Source of the DNA: Rhizophlyctis rosea
Taxonomy: Eukaryota; Chytridiomycota; Chytridiomycetes; Rhizophlyctidales; Rhizophlyctidaceae
Assembly (NCBI GenBank): GCA_027596075.1
Contig: JADGJC010000078.1
Span: forward strand, 8,345-72,344
DNA length: 64,000 nt
Reading direction: 5' to 3'
Shown: in pieces, positions 58,848 through 64,000 of the stretch
Layout of the letters: each line of letters opens with the position of its first letter
Position numbering within the stretch: the stretch's first letter is position 1
Program-made: the position numbers and the translations under genes
Notes under the pieces: model-generated
Seen by the model: the letters and a program-made list of their open reading frames with translations, nothing else
Database searches by the model: none
What the model was told of the DNA's origin: nothing

Positions 58848-61031
58848 CATAACGTCGGTTGCTAACGATAAGTGCGCAGTGCATGGTGCTTGACCATACT
58901 TCTTGATGGACTCAACATAACACGAAACGCAACTCTATCTGCATGTATGTAACAAACAAAAATTTCATGGAATCAATCGAGATGCGTCTATATTGTATGC
59001 CATTCCTCCCCACTGGACTTGAACCAGTATCTCCCATCGTCCAATGCGATGGTGCTTTGCATTAAGCTACAGGAGGACTGAGGACTATGTACATGAAAAA
59101 GGGACGAAAGGGACGGGGGGAAGGGGAGAGGGGAAAAGGGAAAGGGGAACTAACTAGGGATGGACGTGGAGGAGAGGTGCTAAGCTACTGAGCTCAAACC
59201 TTGGAACGGCGTCTTTATTCACCTCTAAACAGGAGTTTCCTCCGCAAAATTTCCAACCCGTTGAGTTACTGGTGTTGCTAACTCGGATGGAACAGTATGT
59301 ACAAGTAACACTCAGGAGGGGCTCGTGGGCGGTATGGATGGGTGGAAGGCGGTCCTCGGAATGAGGACGTAAGGAAATTAGAAAAGCAAGACTCCAAAAA
59401 ACCATAACCGCAAAGCAGCATGGCGAGGTCAATCAAAGAGTGATCCATCATTCCGGGCTGAGTCACAATTCCAACCTTTCACAGACTAACACACGAACCC
59501 CCATCCAGACACCCGGTGGAAGCAAATCAATCGATATAAGCCCACGCGAAGTGTGTCCTGGTTGTTCAATGCGCAAGGTCTGGATCGGCCTTCCTTGAAG
59601 CCCTCGCGACCAGACATCGTGGAGTTGGCGACGAGCTGACCGACCTACCACGCATCTGTCACGGCAAGCCGCCAAGGGTGGTAGGAGTCTTGTGGGGGCG
59701 GGGGTGTCTTGAGGTCTTGGTGGTGTTGCTGATGTCGTGGTTGAATGCGCATGGGCGCAAGGAGAGGAAGCAACAGGAGGGGCTGAGGGAAGGCGTTTCG
59801 CTGCGAACTCATTGTTGCCTTTTGGGTGAGGCAAGTCACGTGTTTCAAGCAGCAGTCCTTCAGCCAAGGGCCAAGAGTCCCAAGACTCCAACTTCACTCA
59901 GGTGTCCGAACCATTGGATAGATTGGATAAATTTGGATAGATACCTCAAAGGAACTTCCTCACTTTCCTCTCCCGCCCAATCCAACTTCTCCAAGTCCTT
60001 CCCCGGAAAAACTGCCTATTAACCATTTCGGCGGCGTGGCGTTCCAGTGTCTGCCAGGTTTCCCAGGATTACGAACTCCACAAAAGCAACCCTTGAGGCT
60101 GCCAAAACTGCCCAAAATACCATCTGTGACGGAATCAGTCAAATCGAATTAATCGACCACCGCTTCTTCCAGGACGAAGTCAATCCTGAGAACCATCTCT
60201 TCCTACCTTTCCAAATTGCCGTCTCCTTCCACTCAGTCAAACATTCAGACAAAACGTTTTCAATACGTCGTTGGTGGAACAGAACAGTGGCTTCTACACT
60301 TGAACACCTCCCAACCGGTCGTCACGGCCACCAGACCAAATGACACGCAATGTTCGTTGAGCGTCTACCGCAGTTGCCCAGGCTGTCTCGGGGACCGCTC
60401 TCAATCCTATGCCTATTCAGTTCCGATGTTGACTTTTGGTGTGGGCCACACGACGGAAAAATAAAGCGGTAGCTTTTTGGCCCTCGCGTCCCATGCCGCT
60501 TGCCGTTTCTCCTCTACCGCGGGCCCCATCAAAATCTCCTTTCTGAATTTTTGTAAACCAACACAACTGCGGTTCAAGGACTCTGAGCGGGACATGTGAA
60601 TTTGAACCCTTTGACGCGAGGGTCCTTGATCTACTTTTCACAACCTCTCTTTGCACAACCCAAGCCCTTTCTTTGCGGCAGGCGCAACCCGCCAAGCCGG
60701 CACACGACCCCCCTGAAATCTGACATGTCGACCTCCGCAATATTTCATCGTTTTTTTGCTTCCTTCCCATTCCTCGTACTCATCATAAATCACATAGTTA
60801 TAAAAGCGCCGTAACTTTGCTTCTGCGATTTGCGGCAAGGACCCCCGCCCATCATTGCTATTGCTGTCCTCTGGCCTCGGAATAAAGGATTTTTGAGGAG
60901 ATATCCAACAAGCAGCAAGGCTTTTCACTTTCAAATCCTGCTGACACTGTATGTGAGTGGACCCTCACTCCCGTATTTGGACCTTGTCCTGATCACATTC
61001 TGTACACGCCTTGATCTGAAGCAGACAAATA
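58848..61031. other. Intergenic interval with a tRNA-like sequence
   Basis: About 2.2 kb contain no protein gene I can support. A weak possibility is the plus-strand frame at 60047-60343 (contains ISQIELIDHRFFQDEVN), but it has no family match or partner exon. The tRNA-like sequence lies at about 59003-59077. The right end must hold the promoter of the TPR gene. Confidence 0.45.
59003..59077 (-). tRNA. tRNA-like sequence with irregular anticodon arm (possible pseudogene)
   Basis: On the minus strand a cloverleaf can be drawn. It has a D arm GCTT/AAGC, a good T arm ACTGG TTCAAGT CCAGT and an acceptor stem from CCTCCT and GGGAGG. The anticodon arm is 19 nt instead of 17. It forms a 6-bp stem CCATCG/CGATGG around CATTGGA, which would place TTG as anticodon but with A instead of T at position 33. 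A 9-nt loop reading would give TGG. One acceptor pair is also mismatched. It is either a decayed or an organelle-derived tRNA. Confidence 0.5.
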
Positions 61032-62913
61032 ATGTTGGGAACAGTCTCATCAACACACACAGCTCGACTCACAGGCGATGATGACGGAACCATTCCACTC
61101 TTGGGCGTCCCTTTGTCATATTTCCAAACATTCATCGAAGAGTGCGGCGGGCGAGACCGCTTGAAAGATCTGACCACCAAAGAGATTTGCGACCTGCACA
61201 TCAAGCCACGAACCGGAGCGAAAACATCCCTATGTGATCATCTTGCCATCGACACTCCAGGCGTAACAGAAACTGCTCAATGGTTCGTCAGCCACACCTG
61301 GCAATACCCTTTCCTCCAAGTCGTTGACGCCGTGACAACGTTCTTTGACGCACGTGCTACACCAGACATAGTCGTATGGTTCGACCTCTTCTCCTTACCA
61401 CAGCACGGCAGAGCCAAAATTGCCGCAGAATGGTTGCAAACAACCTTCATGGAAGCAATTTCAAACATCGGCAATGTCCTGATGATTCTCACTCCCTGGA
61501 ACGACCCCATCACCCTCAAACGAGCCTGGTGTGTCTTCGAGCTCTACGCCGCCGTGAAAACAAAGGCCAACTTCAACATCTCTTTCCCTCCATCGGATAT
61601 AGCCGCGTTTCGAACCACCTTGCGTAGCGATCCACAATCCTTTTGGCAAACCCTTTCTACCATCAAGTCGGAAAGTAGCACTTCTACAGAAGCAGACGAC
61701 CAAAGTGCCATCCATCAAGCCATTCGCACCACCATTGGATTCGTGTCGCTCGACCGTACCGTCCTGTCCCTCCTCTTCACTTGGATGGTCAATACCATCA
61801 AAGCTCGGATACACCAGGTTGTGGATGATCGGGTAGAACATGCGCGCTGGCAGCATAGTCTAGGCAGGCTGTATCTTGATCAGGGAATGTATTCGGAGGC
61901 GGAACCACGGCTGAAAGATGCTGTAGCTGAATTCATGGGCAGTGACTGTACGGAGGGGATCCAAGCGTTGAATACTCTGGCGCGGTTGTTCCAATACCAA
62001 GGTAGAAAAGAGATGGCGGAGTGTCTGCATTTGAGGTGTATTGCGATAGCGTCTAGGGTGTTGGGACGGGATAATTTGGCGACGATTAATTTTACGTTGG
62101 GGTTGGCGGGACTCTATATCACTTATGGGAGAATTGAGGAAGCGGAGCGACTGATATTGGATTCTGTGGAGCGCGGGAGGCAACTTGTGGGAGAGGATCA
62201 TGTGCTGAGCCACAAATCGCACTTGTCGAATCTTCATAAAGCCAAGGGTGAATATGGTGGTGCAGGTGAATCTTGATCTTTTGGGCAAGTGCCGGCGGAT
62301 GTTGGGAGAGGATCATCAACAGACACTTGGTTGCCTTGGCGACTTGGGGCGAGCATACCAGCGGCTGGAGAAGTTTGACGAAGCGTTGCCTCTGTTGCGG
62401 GATTGTTGGGAAAGGCGGGTCAGGACTTTAGGTGAAGATCATCCGCTGACGCTCAGTTCTTTGGGAGATTTGGCAACTATTTACGTGGACAGGGAGGAAT
62501 ACCAACAGGCACAGCTTCTGTATAGGGATTGTTTGGAGAGAAGCAGAAAGGTGCTAGGGGATGATCACGTAGATACCCTATCAGCTATGGAAGGATTGGC
62601 TCTAACATATACCCACCTGGATATGTACGAGGAGGCCGCGTCGCTCTATGCGGAAAGTTTGGATGTGCATATACGCGCGTTGGGGGCAGATGATCCTGAC
62701 ACACTCAGTACGATGGTTTGCTTGGCGGGTACATACACAATGTGCGGCGCACATGCGAAAGCGGAGGAGGTTGCGGCGGATTGTTTAGAGAGGCGGATAC
62801 GCGTTTTGGGGGAGGAGCATGCTGATACGCTTCAGGCGCGAGAGCTACTCATGCACGTGCGAATTTGTGCAGATACTACGTCTGAAGTGAGCAAAAAATA
62901 CGAAAGGGGTTGA
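61032..62913 (+). CDS. HET/TIR-like domain plus kinesin-light-chain-type TPR protein, frameshifted
   Basis: The first frame (61032-62276, 414 codons) has a domain with FVSHTW (85-90), VVWFDLFSLPQ (114-124) and RAWCVFELYAA (164-174). It then gives TPRs such as LGRLYLDQGMYSEAEPRL and LAGLYITYGRIEEAERLILD. It stops at 62274-62276. The TPR series continues at once in another frame (to 62913) with three or more clear repeats of about 42 residues, each with LGEDHxxTLxxxxxLAxxYxxxxxYxxA. No splice pair can join them, since the available GT-AG spans are under 20 bp. The gene is therefore frameshifted, by mutation or sequencing error. The TPR half resembles NB-ARC/KLC-type fungal repeat proteins. Role unknown; recognition or signalling is an inference. 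Confidence 0.75.
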
Positions 62914-64000
62914 AGGTTGAGACGTACTGGTTGGCGTTGGGGAAATGACACGATGGACCTCCTGCATTAAGGTGACTGTTCGTTTCGGATTGCCATTGGC
63001 GACAATACCATCAATCACAAGAGGAACTGAACGCTTCAAAAACCTATTTTCCTTGCATACAGCAGATGCCAGCAGCCATCACGCTATTAGCCATGAGGTT
63101 GTACGATTACCTGTCATTCAAATTCATCCCTTACCACCCGTCGCACCGTTTCGTCATACCTGGGGGTTTCCCTCATGACCTTCGATCCTTTCGCTTTGTG
63201 AGCTCCTTACGTCCTCATCCAAGTTGGTTCTTCCGCCCCTTTGGTGCTCCCTTCCTACACCTTTCCCTTATATTGAAATCCAAGATGTAGAACTTTCCTA
63301 TCTCCGTACAGCATGGAACATTCAGTGTATGCTACTGCGCATGCTCTGTAGTAACATGACTTGTCAACCGCGACCAGCACCAGTTGATGATTAAGACAGA
63401 GCTGTGGAAATACAGTCGTTCTTCTCTGTGGCGTGTACAAAGGAAATGACGAGGAGCGATGAAAAGCTGTGTGGGAGCGTACTGGGGCTGAAATAGTGGA
63501 GTTGGTGGTTGCAGCCTCATTGTTCTTGATTTTACAGTCATTTCGGTTCCGTCTCGATAGCTTTTCCGAGTGGTTAGATGAGTAAATATCCACTGCTCGG
63601 GGGTTCGTACTGTTTTTTTTTTTTTGTTTTTTTTGCGCAATTGCTCCTTTTACCTTACTGTCATCTCATCATTCTTCGATTTTTTTGACTTGATGGACAA
63701 TGATTGAATGAACTGTTCCCAATTCGATCATTTATCCTAAATCGGAATTATAGTGAACACGTGATGTGGACCTGGCTGTGGAGGGGGTGCCTGCTTGGTG
63801 GTTTGTAGCCAACTCACCACTAATGAGTCCAAATTTGGTTATACTGGTCACCCATCTCCTTCACGGCCACATTCGCGGAATTGAAGGTTTCTCAAAGGAT
63901 TGAATGCAAAGAAAAAAATCAGCAAAATATACCGCAGAACTCATGAGTAGAGAAGAAGAACTGAAATGATACATCCTACACATTCCAAAAAAAGTTTGAT
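62914..64000. other. Window end without a recognised gene
   Basis: The interval holds 3' flank of the TPR gene, a poly-T tract near 63607-63636 and AT-rich sequence. Open frames (for example 63255-63640 on the minus strand) show no family features. Confidence 0.45.

Noticed and set aside
60047..60343. Possible small protein on the plus strand
   Set aside because: Sequence is plausible but has no family match, no partner exon and no clear start context.

Overview
The window is nuclear DNA of a zoosporic, chytrid-like fungus. Genes are dense and carry many short introns (mostly 50-100 bp, GT...AG) with fungal-type protein content. Three genes point to a motile cilium: a SPEF2/CPC1-like axonemal protein, a MOK-family ciliary kinase, and a Sec2/Rabin8-type Rab exchange factor. 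There are no operons. The identification rests on recognised protein families, because no database search was possible.

Layout. 0-4.2 kb: the last exons of an acyl-CoA dehydrogenase, then about 3.7 kb of gene-poor DNA with hairpins and a microsatellite. 4.2-21.2 kb: a zinc-finger-like unknown, RCL1 (18S rRNA processing), a minisatellite, a PSP1-domain protein, an intronless PLP aminotransferase of bacterial style, PAAF1/Rpn14 (proteasome assembly), and DRS1/DDX27 (60S assembly). PAAF1 and DRS1 are divergent from a 278-bp gap. 21.2-24.7 kb: a 146-bp MITE and a HET-domain gene. 25-37.6 kb: SPEF2-like, Sec2/Rabin8-like and MOK-like genes side by side. 39.3-43.2 kb: a 15-exon Argonaute with altered catalytic residues. 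43.7-48.7 kb: a disordered Pro-rich protein and an unrecognised multi-exon gene. 48.8-49.4 kb: tRNA-Pro(CGG) with an inverted tRNA-Pro pseudogene nearby. 49.8-58.9 kb: transportin-1, COA1-like, V-ATPase subunit H and an ING-type PHD protein. 59-64 kb: a tRNA-like sequence and a HET/TIR-like plus TPR gene with a frameshift.

Most genes are housekeeping: ribosome biogenesis, proteasome, nuclear import, mitochondrial and vacuolar functions, chromatin. Three groups stand out. The first is the run of cilium-linked genes at 25-37.6 kb. The second is the Argonaute. The third is two genes sharing a three-motif layout (SHxW ... WxDxxxxxQ ... RxWxxxE) typical of HET domains, one of them joined to kinesin-light-chain-like TPRs. 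These last two may belong to fungal self/non-self recognition.

A window-wide feature is a saw-tooth base skew. Many exons start C/A-rich and end G/T-rich, while introns do the opposite. Exon junctions were placed by eye from splice consensus, reading frame and family similarity. Where phases close throughout, they should be right to within a few bases.
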